A stretch of 26,592 nucleotides of DNA from Chara braunii (Eukaryota > Streptophyta > Charophyceae > Charales > Characeae): assembly GCA_003427395.1 (NCBI GenBank), contig BFEA01000669.1, forward strand, positions 666,151-692,742, given 5' to 3'. Below the pieces are notes generated by a model, which searched no databases, was not told the origin of the DNA, and saw nothing but the letters and a program-made list of their open reading frames with translations. Position numbers and translations under genes: made by a program. This document shows, in pieces, positions 10,258 through 18,914 of the stretch (position 1 is its first letter; each line of letters begins with the position of its first letter).

Positions 10258-10510
10258 CATGTGGTCATGTTCAACCACTGTCGCCCCAGCCTCTACCGTT
10301 AGGTTCCGGGCCCAACCGCCCGTCGCACGCCCCAGTCCTTGGGTACATGTGGTCATGTTCAGCCACTGTCGCCCACGCCTCTACCGTTAGGTCCTTTGGT
10401 ACATGTGGTCATGTTCAGCCACTGTCGCCCCCGCCTCTACCGTTAGGTCCTTGGGTACATGTGGTCATGTTCAGCCACCGTGGCCCCAGCCTCTACCGTT
10501 AGGTTCTGGG
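10258..10510 (+). repeat. 56-bp minisatellite
   Basis: CATGTGGTCATGTTCAnCCA recurs at 10258, 10346, 10402 and 10458 with spacings 88, 56 and 56. The 88-bp unit is the 56-bp unit with a 32-bp insert (GGGCCCAACCGCC...), which returns after the last unit. Confidence 0.85.
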
Positions 10511-10635
10511 CCCAACCGCCTGTCACACACACCAGTCCTGGGGTTCATGCCCGTCTCCACGGGGAACAGGTCATCACCACTGTCTGGTTCTTGTCTATTA
10601 TACCTCTCCACTACGTGTATGCCCATCTTCAATCC

Positions 10636-10775
10636 GTGAAACCCAGTCCTTGCGTACATGCCGGTCTCCACTCGGAGTCCGTGAAACCCAGTCCTTTGGT
10701 AGCCCTTCTCCACTTCGTGAAACCCGGTCCTTGGGTACATGCCCGTCTCCACTCCCTGAAACCTGGTCCTTGGAT
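10636..10775 (+). repeat. CGTGAAACCCGGTCCTTGGG short repeats
   Basis: Diverged copies of nCGTGAAACCCnGTCCTTnG near 10636, 10680, 10718 and 10755, separated by CATGCCnGTCTCCACTC. They lead into poly-T runs (10811-10819, 10830-10847) just outside the Ty3/gypsy element. Confidence 0.6.
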
Positions 10776-10859
10776 CCAAGGACGATATGGCTGATGATTC
10801 AGTTCCGATTCTTTTTTTTTGTTCAGATTTTTTTTTTTTTTTTTTTTGTTGGAAGAATC

Positions 10860-10863
10860 ATTA
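10860..10863. repeat. Target-site duplication ATTA (left)
   Basis: ATTA lies immediately outside the left LTR, matching ATTA at 22772-22775 outside the right LTR. Confidence 0.75.
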
Positions 10864-11850
10864 TGCAAGGAACATGAATATGGACGAAGCACAGAAATCC
10901 AGAATGCAAAATCACACTGAAGTCCAAGTAGTCAAAGCCAAAGCAGATAGCACATGGAACCGAGTAACCATCCCATTGAGAATGATACAGAAGAATCGTG
11001 AGTCAATGTCCACGCCCAACAGGGCAACACCAACAGCATAACCCAAATGTAGCTCTCTCTTGTGAATGGCGCCAGGCGCCCTATCTACTCTNNNNNNNNN
11101 NNNNNNNNNNNNNNNNACCTCCCCCAGGTACGTGTCCTCTTCCCCACACTCTCCCTTGTTACCCACACAGCGCCCTTCACCTCCGAAGACCACCTTCGCC
11201 CTTCACCCTCACTGCACCCTCATGCGGCCCGGCTATGGCCGCCAGTGCCCTGGTGCGCAGGCAGCGCCCGACCGCCTAGCGCTGACCTGCCTTGCACCTC
11301 TCTTAGCGCAGCGCAGCAGCAGCAGCAGCTCGCATTTGCGCAGCGTGCCGGCATTGCCCGCAATGGCCAAGATCCCTGCCCACTCGCCCTGCTTGCNTAT
11401 ATGCCAGTGCAGCGTGTGGGCGGCCTCCCTTCAGCCTGTGACCGGGACCCAGGGGCTGAAGCCAACCCGATACAGTAGGGCCCCGGGGCAATGCAGTTGT
11501 GCCTCTTTCATCAAGGCCTGATGCCAGATTCAGATAGTGGGCCGATTTCCCTTTGGCATTTTCGGCCTCTATACCCAGCATGCATTGTCGGCCTCACGTT
11601 CGAGTGCCCAGGGCCTAACTAACTCAGAGCCCCTGGGCTTTCAGCATTTGCTAAAATCCGAGACTCGGAGCACTCCAACCAACTGGCGTGCTGCAACTGT
11701 ATGGACCCCACTTCGTGAAATGTTGGCACAGAGGGCTCTTGTTGATTTGCTGGCCCGCCTTCACTTAGGGCGGGCACGAGGCTTGCTGGGGCCTTAGCCC
11801 AGAACATGTACATCATGGCAAGGCCCCTACTTGAGGGTTCAATCCTCACA
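10864..11850 (-). repeat. 3' LTR of the Ty3/gypsy element
   Basis: Aligns with 21357-22771. A 25-base N run (11092-11116) stands where the other LTR has 87 bases (21951-22037). Replacing it gives 987-25+87 = 1049 bp. A single N at 11397 sits at the same place as the N at 22318. A GCAGCAGCAGCAGCAG stretch lies near 11316. Confidence 0.93.
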
Positions 11851-11863
11851 TTCCATCCCCCTT
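11851..11863 (-). other. Polypurine tract
   Basis: The minus strand reads AAGGGGGATGGAA directly before the 3' LTR start (TGTGAGG), purine except for one T. This is the expected priming site for plus-strand DNA synthesis. Confidence 0.8.
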
Positions 11864-11887
11864 AGCTTCGAAAGTCCGCTGAGATGC

Positions 11888-12799
11888 TTACTTCGCAGGT
11901 GCCTTCCCTTTTAGCTTCCGTTCATAATCTGCCACCACCTGAGGAGGTGTTTCCATCAGTTCCTCCCGGGTAAACCACCGATCTTCTTTTGGATCCGTAT
12001 GATGCCTGAATCTGATCCGGCACTCTCTCTTGGGTTTAGGAGGTCTTCCTTGACCCAACGGCTTCTGAACAGGCATATCCCTGTGATCCACAATGTCGTC
12101 GATGTCGACTTGTCCATCCATGGTTGGGGGCAGCATCGATCTCCTGGAAGGGAATTGATCAGTCTTAGCGAAAGGTGCAAGCTTTGAGGCATGAAAGACT
12201 GGGTGAGTGCGTAGGTGTCCAGGGACACGAATGACATATGTGGGACCATCCAACTCATCTCCCACTACATCCAAGACTTCCCAGGGACCAAAGCACTGAG
12301 GCATTAGTTTACGAGATATTCCAAACTCCTGTTCTAACTCACTAGCCTTGACACAGACACGTTTCCCTACCTGAAATGTGGACTGTCTGCGATGTTGATT
12401 CTCAGAAGCAATCATAGTTTGTTGAGTCTTCTTCATATGTTCAACAGCCTCTTGCAGCAACTTCTCATATTGCACACCGTATTCAAGTGTGCCTGGAGTT
12501 GCAGCAGGTCTGTTTTCAGGTAGGAGGAAGTCTAGTGTTGATCTAGGCTTTCATCCTAAGTGCAGCTAGTCAGGACTAACGCCGGTATTGCTATATATAG
12601 CATTGTTGTACAGGCTGGCGATGAGAGGTAACTGCTCGTCCCATTCATCTTGGCTGGGCTTGATGTAATGCCTCAGCAAGTGCTGTACAACTCTATTCAT
12701 TTGTTCGGCCTGTCCGTTTGCTTCGGGATGATTTCCTGAAGTCATCTGAAGTTGACTGCCCATCTGTTCCGCAGTCTTCTTCCACAGCGCACTTGTGAA
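11888..12799 (-). pseudogene. pol: Integrase C-terminal half with GPY/F-like module and chromodomain-like tail (broken end of pol)
   Basis: Same frame as the RT ORF, cut from it by a TGA at 12800-12802 and further split by TAG (12566-12568) and TGA (12551-12553). It carries the third catalytic acidic residue of the integrase core in the context NGQAEQMNR. The module RKLMPQCFGPWEVLDVVG...HPVFHASKL is the GPY/F C-terminal domain, with GPW. The last 75 residues (VDIDDIVDHRD...RIRFRHHTDPKEDRWFTREEL...VADYERK) resemble a degenerate chromodomain, which directs chromoviruses to marked chromatin. The frame ends at a stop at 11888, just before the polypurine tract. All three stops need only one C-to-T or G-to-A change from a sense codon. 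Confidence 0.85.
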
Positions 12800-14947
12800 T
12801 CAGACGTCTCGGTCACTAATGATGGTCTTTGGTAAACCAAATTCCCTTACCCAGTTGTCCTTGAACAACTTGATGACGTATTTTGTCCTGGCTGTCTCCG
12901 GCATTGGTACTAGTCTAGCGTACTTGGTGAATCGGTCAATGATGACGAAAATGTGTCTCTTACCACTCTTGCTGGTCACCAGGGTGTCCATGAAATCCAT
13001 GGAAACACTCAATCCTGGACCATCAGGAATAGGTAAAGGTTTCAACAACCCAAGCGGTGCTTGAGTTCGCGGTTTGTCCCGCTGACAGACCTGACAGGTC
13101 TCAACATACGTTTTTGCGTCATCTAGCATTATGGGCCACCAAAATCGTTGTACTAAGTTAGCACACGTCTTCTTGTAGCCAAAGTGCCCAGTTGCGTCAT
13201 GACATTCACCTAAAAATAAACTACGCAAGTGTTCACTAGATGGAACTACCAATCTCTTTATTCCGGCCTTATCAAGATAGATTAGCCCGTCCACCATCAC
13301 AAACTCACTTTCTNTGGCCTTGTNTTTTGCCTGAAGTTTGCGGATGATGTCCATCGTGACAGGGTCTTCCTGATAGGCTCCCACCAATGATTGAGTTACT
13401 TCATTAGATACGCCAAAGTCAGAAACTAGCGCACCTAGGTAGTCTGCTCTACAGGGTAGCGCGTCTGCAACCTTGTTGTACCCTCCCTTCAGGTACTCAA
13501 GCTTGAAGTCATATTGGTCTATGACCTCAATCCATCGCTTGAGTGCATCAGAAAGAGCCGGTTGAGTCTTGATCCATTTGAGGGTCTGATGATCACTCCT
13601 CAGATAGAAGAACCTTCCCAAAAGGAAGTGTCTCCAATGGACAAGTGCCTTGTAGAGAGCATAGAGTTCCCTTTCGTAGGTGGACTTAGCCAACTTCTTT
13701 GATGGCATCTTCTTACTCATGTACTCAATCGGTCTCAACTTTTTCCCATCCTGCTGAGCCAGCACTGCGCCAATGTCGTATTGGCTTGCGTCAGTGATCA
13801 CTATGAATGGCTTCTGCGGATCGGGAACCATGAGAACTTCATGATTCATGAGTGCATGCTTCAATCTCTTGAAAGCACCCTCGCACTCATCACTCCTGTC
13901 CCACGGTGTGTCAAGTCGAGTTAGATCAGTCAAAGTAGAGGCGACTGTAGAATAGTTCTTAACGAAGATTCTATAGTAGCCGCACATTCCTAAGAATGAT
14001 CTGACCTCAGTGACTGTCTGAGGTCGTGGCCAGTCTCGAATACTAGCCACCTTCGCATCTTCTGACCTAATTCCCTCCGCGGATACTTCATGACCCAAGT
14101 ATAGTTTCTTAGTGCGACCGAACTCACACTTCTCTAGGTTGACCTTATACTTGTGCTGTCGCAGGAGTGAGAGAACTGTCTCAACGTGCTTTGCGTGCTC
14201 CTCGGCAGACTTACTAATGATCAGAAGGTCGTCCAAGTATACCACGACAAACTTATCTAAATGGTCATGGAAGATCCGATTCATAGCGTGCTGGAACGTA
14301 CCCGACGCATTACAAAGACCAAAGGGCATCACTACAAACTCATACAGACCATAACGCGTTTGAAAAGCTGTCTTGTGTGGGTCCTCAGGTCTTATTGCGA
14401 TCTGGTGATATCCGGATTTCACGTCTATCTTACTATAGTACTTGCATCCCTTCACCCTATCCAATAGGTCGTCTATGCGAGGTAAAGGCTCTGCGTTCTT
14501 CATAGTGATGGCATTGAGGCCTCTATAGTTAATGCACATCCTCAAAGTACCCCCCTTCTTCGGTACGAATAGCACGGGTGATCCGTAAGGGGAAGTACTA
14601 GGTCGAATCCAACCCTTCTCGGTCAGCTCCTTAAGCTGTCGCCGAAGTTCATCTAACTCGGCGAGGGCCATCCTATAGATCCTTCCCTTTGGGGTTTTAC
14701 TCCCTGGAATGATTTCTATAGCGTGGACGACTTCCCTTTCAACAACTCCTGTGGGCTCCTCGAACAGATCAAGGAACTTAGCAACGACACGTTCTATCTC
14801 AGGGGGTGTTTTAATGGCCTCCCCCTTCTCAGAGACGTAAACAAGGTACATACCCTCCTCTTGGTTTTGCTTGTAGTAATTGTATAACGCTGATGTACAC
14901 AAGCAGCCATAGGTATCTACAATACTGTTGGCCTTGAACTTAGTCAA
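12800..14947 (-). CDS. pol: Ty3/gypsy Pol: reverse transcriptase, RNase H, integrase N-terminal half
   Basis: Open frame of 715 residues. Residues about 85-330 are the reverse transcriptase: IDVKSGYHQI and the catalytic YLDD at 237-240 are intact, but the usual CNAPATFQ is CNASGTFQ. RNase H follows at about 378-505 with TDAS (385-388), ERELYA, RSDHQ and VADAL. The integrase zinc module has H583, H588, C618 and C621, and its core has the first two acidic residues in MDFMD (about 651) and SDRD (712). A TGA at 12800 stops it three residues later, where the family normally reads on into FTS. Two Ns at 13315 and 13324 leave two residues unknown. The 14947 limit is a TTG; the enzyme would be made by translation continuing from protease, which needs a frame change. 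Confidence 0.92.
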   Translation of the reverse strand: MTKFKANSIVDTYGCLCTSALYNYYKQNQEEGMYLVYVSEKGEAIKTPPEIERVVAKFLDLFEEPTGVVEREVVHAIEIIPGSKTPKGRIYRMALAELDELRRQLKELTEKGWIRPSTSPYGSPVLFVPKKGGTLRMCINYRGLNAITMKNAEPLPRIDDLLDRVKGCKYYSKIDVKSGYHQIAIRPEDPHKTAFQTRYGLYEFVVMPFGLCNASGTFQHAMNRIFHDHLDKFVVVYLDDLLIISKSAEEHAKHVETVLSLLRQHKYKVNLEKCEFGRTKKLYLGHEVSAEGIRSEDAKVASIRDWPRPQTVTEVRSFLGMCGYYRIFVKNYSTVASTLTDLTRLDTPWDRSDECEGAFKRLKHALMNHEVLMVPDPQKPFIVITDASQYDIGAVLAQQDGKKLRPIEYMSKKMPSKKLAKSTYERELYALYKALVHWRHFLLGRFFYLRSDHQTLKWIKTQPALSDALKRWIEVIDQYDFKLEYLKGGYNKVADALPCRADYLGALVSDFGVSNEVTQSLVGAYQEDPVTMDIIRKLQAKXKAXESEFVMVDGLIYLDKAGIKRLVVPSSEHLRSLFLGECHDATGHFGYKKTCANLVQRFWWPIMLDDAKTYVETCQVCQRDKPRTQAPLGLLKPLPIPDGPGLSVSMDFMDTLVTSKSGKRHIFVIIDRFTKYARLVPMPETARTKYVIKLFKDNWVREFGLPKTIISDRDV

Positions 14948-15551
14948 CCTGACAGTTCGGCAAATCGGGCAACTTATGCTTCAACACCTTTTTATCCCAG
15001 TCGAACTGGAGCATAGCAACTTCGAGGTAGTACATGCCTAACAACATGTCAAATGGAAGGTCGTCGCTAACCAAGAACGAGATCTTATGGTTAAGCTCTC
15101 CTCCTCCACAGGAGAAGGTACAGACTACGTCCTTGATATAGTCCGTTACAATCATGCGCTCCTTGTTGGCCAAAGTAGATGTTACTGGTCTACTAAGGTG
15201 TCGTACCCGGTCCTGTAGGTGCAGCCTTTCCAAACAGTCGCGACTTATGTAATTCCGCGTGGAGCCTATGTCTATGAAGGCATCACATTTGCGGCCTCCT
15301 ACATCGACCTCCACCATGAAATGTTCCCCTCTAGGACCTTTCCTTAGTGCCACCCAAGACTCTCGAGGGTCCTTGTTTGACCACTCATTCTCTAAGTCTT
15401 CTAAGGCTTCAAACACATCTAACGTACAAAGCATAGTTTGGTCTAGTTGTTTCTGCGGGGTGAATAAGGGGTCATTAGCCTTGGCCTTGTCATGAAGTGG
15501 GGAGGGTATCGATCCCACTTCATCTTGAGTCGAAGCGGCTAATACTTCCAC
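14940..15551 (-). CDS. Ty3/gypsy retropepsin-like protease
   Basis: Aspartic protease domain with flanking linker, in the -1 frame relative to gag. The active-site region reads AFIDIGSTRNYIS; the family normally has D-S/T-G, so the central residue is Ile, predicting loss of activity (an ACA-to-ATA transition from Thr would explain it). The second conserved block LPFDMLLGM is present. The frame is open from a TAG just upstream of the gag stop to TAA at 14940. The 15551 start is a GTG and is probably not a real start; translation likely enters by frameshift at 15563-15569. The RT frame overlaps its last bases in a third register. Confidence 0.88.
   Translation of the reverse strand: MEVLAASTQDEVGSIPSPLHDKAKANDPLFTPQKQLDQTMLCTLDVFEALEDLENEWSNKDPRESWVALRKGPRGEHFMVEVDVGGRKCDAFIDIGSTRNYISRDCLERLHLQDRVRHLSRPVTSTLANKERMIVTDYIKDVVCTFSCGGGELNHKISFLVSDDLPFDMLLGMYYLEVAMLQFDWDKKVLKHKLPDLPNCQVD
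15492..15523 (-). promoter_or_regulatory. Perfect 10-bp hairpin downstream of the gag-protease shift site
   Basis: Arms at 15514-15523 and 15492-15501 are exact complements (ATGAAGTGGG / CCCACTTCAT) with a 12-nt loop. On the minus-strand transcript it starts 39 nt after the slippery heptamer. That is farther than the usual 5-9 nt for a frameshift stimulator, so a role is possible but unproven. Confidence 0.4.
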
Positions 15552-15556
15552 TGGCC

Positions 15557-16271
15557 TTACGCGTTTCCCGAGCTAGAAGCCTGGGAGTAGGTTGCCCCCA
15601 TCTTTGGAGCTACCTTCTGCATGACCTTAGCGCTCTGGCACTTGTATTGCGAGTGTCCGTACTCCCCGCAGTTGATACAAGCACCACGCGTTCGGCGGTC
15701 ACGCCACACGTCTTGTTCAAGACCTGCCTTTACCCACTCAGCCTGCTTGGTCTGATTGGAGGCGGCCTTCCCTTGACCCCTAGGCTGGCCCTTCCCTCGG
15801 CCTGCCGCCTTAGTCTTAACTACCGCGGCGAGGGTGCTACCCTCAGCTACCTCCTCGCCGTCATACTCTGAGTAGTCCATCAGGTCAGAGAGTTCATCGT
15901 TCTCAGTTTGAGTCCCATCAGACTCAACCATCATCAACTTCGCCCCCTTCTTCTTCCACTCCTGAGGACTCTTATTCTTCTTTGAGTCATTCCCTAAGGT
16001 GGGTTGAGCATTGCCTAGCATGGCCTCCAAGTCTAAGGCTTTCCTAAACAGTGTCTCAAACGAGTGGTACTCAATGCGTGCCTCGCTGGCTAGCAAGTTC
16101 CTAATGTTCTCTGGGAGACATCTGACAAACGTAGTCAATAGGAACTGATCGCTGTAGTTGATGCCTGGGACGAGGATCAGGCTCTCAACGGTAGTCGTAA
16201 GCTCTCTAACTGACCTGAACTTGCGTTGGTCTAGTTTGTTAATGGCATCAGTGGCCTTTTGAGCCTCCTGT
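15557..16271 (-). pseudogene. gag: Gag, C-terminal part with CCHC zinc knuckle
   Basis: Continues the gag frame beyond the 2.64 kb insertion. The first part (KLDQRKFRSVREL, FLLTTFVRCLPENIRNLL) belongs to the retrotransposon gag capsid domain. A Lys/Gly-rich linker follows, then CINCGEYGHSQYKC at 15638-15679, an intact C-x2-C-x4-H-x4-C nucleic-acid-binding knuckle. It ends SSSGNA and TAA at 15557-15559. The codons on both sides of the insertion are in one frame once the insertion plus its target duplication (2643 bp, 881 codons) is discounted. Confidence 0.88.
15563..15569 (-). promoter_or_regulatory. Candidate -1 ribosomal frameshift heptamer GGGAAAC
   Basis: The minus strand reads G GGA AAC, with GGA and AAC as gag-frame codons, the X XXY YYZ arrangement needed for simultaneous slippage. 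A -1 slip gives GGG AAA then CGC, which is exactly the protease frame. The gag stop lies two codons past the heptamer. The overlap between frames is short, so the site is well constrained. Confidence 0.6.
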
Positions 16272-16567
16272 AGGCTATGTAACCGGCTGAACGCGCGTTT
16301 ACGTTCAAACGCGCGCGTTCATACCCCCCGGGGCCGCGTTCAATCGCGTTCAAACGCGCAGCGCGCCACGTGGCATGAAAAAATTGAACGCGACCACGGG
16401 GGACGCGCGCGCGCGACGCAGACTACGGGTGATGGGTCTTGTTCAACGAACCCCGAAAATGCAAAAAAAAAACAAACAAGCACCGCCCCCCCTACCGCAT
16501 CACCCGCAACCATATATGAAAGCTCCTCCTTTTTTTTTTGAGAGGGGTGGGAGAATCTCCCTAACAC

Positions 16568-16735
16568 TGCTCAAATGGCCCATGCAGGCAATCTGGGAAG
16601 TCCTCGCAGCACTAGACTGCAGACCCGCCATCAAAATCGAGGCAGGTAGTGAGTATGAAGTGGAGCCCGAGCTGGCCAAATATATCTTCAAGATTCAAGT
16701 TCAGGTCTGTGTTCGAGCAGTTATGGGTTGCTCAC
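16568..16735 (+). repeat. Left arm of an inverted, possibly captured, gene fragment
   Basis: About 168 bp repeated in inverse orientation at 18374-18540, roughly 90% identical by eye. One frame reads on in both arms (RPAxKIEAGSEY...ELAxYI.KIQVQVCVRAV), ending at TGGGTTGCTCAC. The protein was not recognised. Differences include a single-base gap and several amino-acid changes, suggesting no selection on protein now. Confidence 0.6.
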
Positions 16736-16748
16736 TGCACCTGCTTCT

Positions 16749-17086
16749 CAGGGCTTGGCTGCACTACTCACGAAATGTGCAAAACTAGAATGAATCTTCT
16801 GCAGCACATGGAATAATACGCCGCCATATGTTTTGTCTTCTGTGCATGTGGTGAGTAGAGGCCCTCAGGGCCACTGCACGTATTCCTAAGAAAAGAAAAA
16901 CGAGAAAAAGGAAAAACGAGGAAAAAGAAAAATGAGAAAAAAGAAAAACAAGTACGTGCAGTGGCCCTAAGGGCCTCAACTCAGCACATGCACAAAAGAC
17001 AAAACATATGGCGGCGTATTATTCCATGTTATGCAGAAGATTCGCTCTAGTTTTGCACATTTGTTGCATAGTGCAGCCAAGCCCTG
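16749..17086. mobile_element. hAT-like hairpin element A
   Basis: Begins CAGGGCTTGGCTGCACTACT and ends with its inverted copy AGTGCAGCCAAGCCCTG. Arms of about 135 bp (16749-16881; 16951-17086) are nearly complementary, separated by a purine-rich loop (AAAAACGAGAAAAAGG). CAGGG ends suggest a hAT-type MITE. No target duplication was found. The family resembles element 2334-2870 (GGCCTGGTTGCACTACTC). Confidence 0.65.
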
Positions 17087-17189
17087 AGAATCACGTCCAG
17101 AGACCTTTTTTTTCTTTTCTTTTTTTTTTCGGGCTCAAGTTGTACTCTTCTCTCATTTTTTATTTTTTATATTTTTTTGATTGCCAAAA

Positions 17190-17680
17190 ACAGAGCATTG
17201 GGGCCGGGGACCTCACAATTCAACCCGGAACAGAACCTCTGGCAGCATTAGCCAGTTTCGCTTTTTACGGCACCAACTGGCGAGCTCCTATTCCATGGGC
17301 ATCCATTTCTGAAACCTTCAGACTTCAATACTCCAAATACCTATGGGATCCTATGCCACCCACCCCCCTACTACGCCCACCAAATGAACCCCCGGCCACG
17401 CAGCTTCAGCTACCTCTACATGATGGTTGTCCCCCTCCTCTCCTAGGATGTTACACACCAAGGAAGCCTTTCACTATCCCTTCCAACCAGCAACCTGTAC
17501 CCCCCTCCCGCCCTTCCCATTAACAGTCTCAACTCTGCACACTTGCCCTCTACCTATCTCTCTTCATCTACCATGACGAATCTCCCAATCCCTTGATGTC
17601 ACCTCTATACCAGATTTGTGTGGCTCCCCCCCTCTGTGTTACTGTATGAATTAATAAAAATAAAAATAAAAAAAATGAAG
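17190..17680 (+). other. A-tailed segment, possible retrosequence
   Basis: Pyrimidine-rich sequence with an open frame to 17523 (ALASFAFYGTNWRAPIPWASI...) ends in TGAATTAATAAAAATAAAAA (about 17648-17670), an AATAAA-like signal plus A-rich tail. This looks like the 3' end of a reverse-transcribed RNA (LINE or retrogene), but no family was recognised and no target duplication could be seen. Confidence 0.3.
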
Positions 17681-18004
17681 AACCTCGGTGTAAGTAGGGC
17701 CGAGGTCCAGCTGGCAACAAGGATCAGATTGAATGCCCGAATCTGGTTATGCCTGGGGGAAAGATGCAGAAAAATTATTCAATCTCAATTTCCTCCACCT
17801 GTGCCCAAAGATGTCCTGATTTCGGCATTCAATTCGATCCTCGTGGCTAGTGGGACCACGCTCTAGGAGTCAGGGGTACTGACAAATTGCAGCTCCCCCC
17901 CTCTCTGAAGAATCTGCGTTTTTTTTTTGCCCGTTTGAACTTTCTTTCTTTCTTTTTTTTTTTTTTTTTTTTTTTTGGATTTCGCTCCATATGTCTATTC
18001 CTGG

Positions 18005-18085
18005 GGAGTTGCACGTGTTGGGAACCAGACCCTGTTGGTCTTTGCACGGCCATGTTGGTCTCTGCTCGACCATGTTGGTCTCTAC
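18005..18085 (+). repeat. CATGTTGGTCTCT short tandem repeat
   Basis: CnTGTTGGTCTnTGC occurs three times, at about 18033, 18052 and 18071, with periods near 19. It directly precedes hairpin element B and its last unit pairs with an inverted copy beyond B (AGAGACCAACA near 18352). Confidence 0.65.
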
Positions 18086-18095
18086 ACGTGATTCT

Positions 18096-18338
18096 CAGGG
18101 CTTGGCTGTACTACTCACCATATGTGCAAGACTAGAATGAATCTCCTGCCAGAAATGGAATAATACGCGGCCACATGTTTTGTTTCGTTTTGCTTTTCTT
18201 AGGAATACGTGCAGTGGCCTGAGGGCCTCTACTCACCACATGCACAAAAGACAAAACATATGGCGGCGTATTATTCCATGTTCTGCAGAAGATACATTCT
18301 AGTTTTGCACATTTCATGAGTAGTGCAGCCAAGCCCTG
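18096..18338. mobile_element. hAT-like hairpin element B
   Basis: Begins CAGGGCTTGGCTGTACTACT and ends with the inverted copy AGTGCAGCCAAGCCCTG; 243 bp. The right arm closely matches element A's arms, including TGGAATAATACGCCGCCATA. The left arm lacks about 45 bp present on the right, leaving a loop at about 18193-18240. Complementarity extends outward past both ends into GATTCT and GTTGGTCTCT. Confidence 0.65.
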
Positions 18339-18373
18339 AGAATCAGGTGCAGAGACCAACACTGCCTTGTTAC

Positions 18374-18540
18374 GTGAGCAACCCATAACTGCTCGAACAC
18401 AGACCTGAACTTGAATCTTGAGGATATATTCGGCCAGCTCCTGCTCCACTGCATACTCACTGCCTGCCTCGATTTTGACGGCGGGTCTGTAGTCTAGTAC
18501 TGCGATGACCTCCTGATTGCCTGCATGGGCGATTTGAGCC
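18374..18540 (-). repeat. Right arm of the inverted gene fragment
   Basis: Inverted partner of 16568-16735. The minus frame reads SMAQIAHAGNQEVIAVLDYR onward and is open across the arm. A transcript through both arms could fold into a roughly 165-bp duplex. Confidence 0.6.
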
Positions 18541-18590
18541 ATGCTAGGGGTATTCCTCCACCCCCCCCCAAAAAGAAAAAAAGGATTTTT

Positions 18591-18651
18591 CACACACACA
18601 CACACACACACACGTTCACACACACACAGACACACAAATTCACACACACTT
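18591..18651. repeat. (CA)n microsatellite
   Basis: CACACA tracts interrupted by GTT, AG and AATT, followed by T-rich sequence. Confidence 0.9.
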
Positions 18652-18914
18652 TTTTTCTTCTTCTTTTTTTTGCCCGTTTTGCCTGGGGCATTGGCCCACA
18701 GCCTCCCCCAAGCACCGCCACTCCCCACACTGCCCAAAGCCCCCCCAAGCACCGCTGGCGCTCCCCAGCGCCCCCGACGGGCCTCCCGGGCATGGGTTGC
18801 GCTCTGCGCGTTCGCGTTCAAAGCGTTCACCCGCGTTCTGTGAACGCGCGTTCAACGCGTTCAAAAAATGAACGTGGAACCCGCGTTCAACGAACGCACG
18901 GTAACATAGCCTGT

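Larger units (their letters stand above)
16272..18912. mobile_element. 2.64 kb non-autonomous DNA element inserted in gag
   Basis: Left end AGGCTATGTAACCGG and right end ...CCGTGCG-side ACGGTAACATAGCCT are inverted repeats (first 9 bp perfect). Both subterminal regions are packed with GAACGCG/CGCGTTC motifs (16288-16390; 18800-18895). GT or CCTGT is repeated at both edges (16267-16271; 18910-18914), consistent with a 2-bp or 5-bp target duplication. Removing one copy plus the insert leaves the gag frame unbroken, which defines the insert precisely. It encodes no transposase. Inside are two hairpin elements, an inverted duplication of a possible gene fragment and an A-tailed segment. The superfamily is not assigned. 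Confidence 0.8.

Noticed and set aside
10258-10510. CRISPR-like array
   Set aside because: The units are contiguous 56-bp tandem repeats with no unique spacers, in a eukaryotic context.
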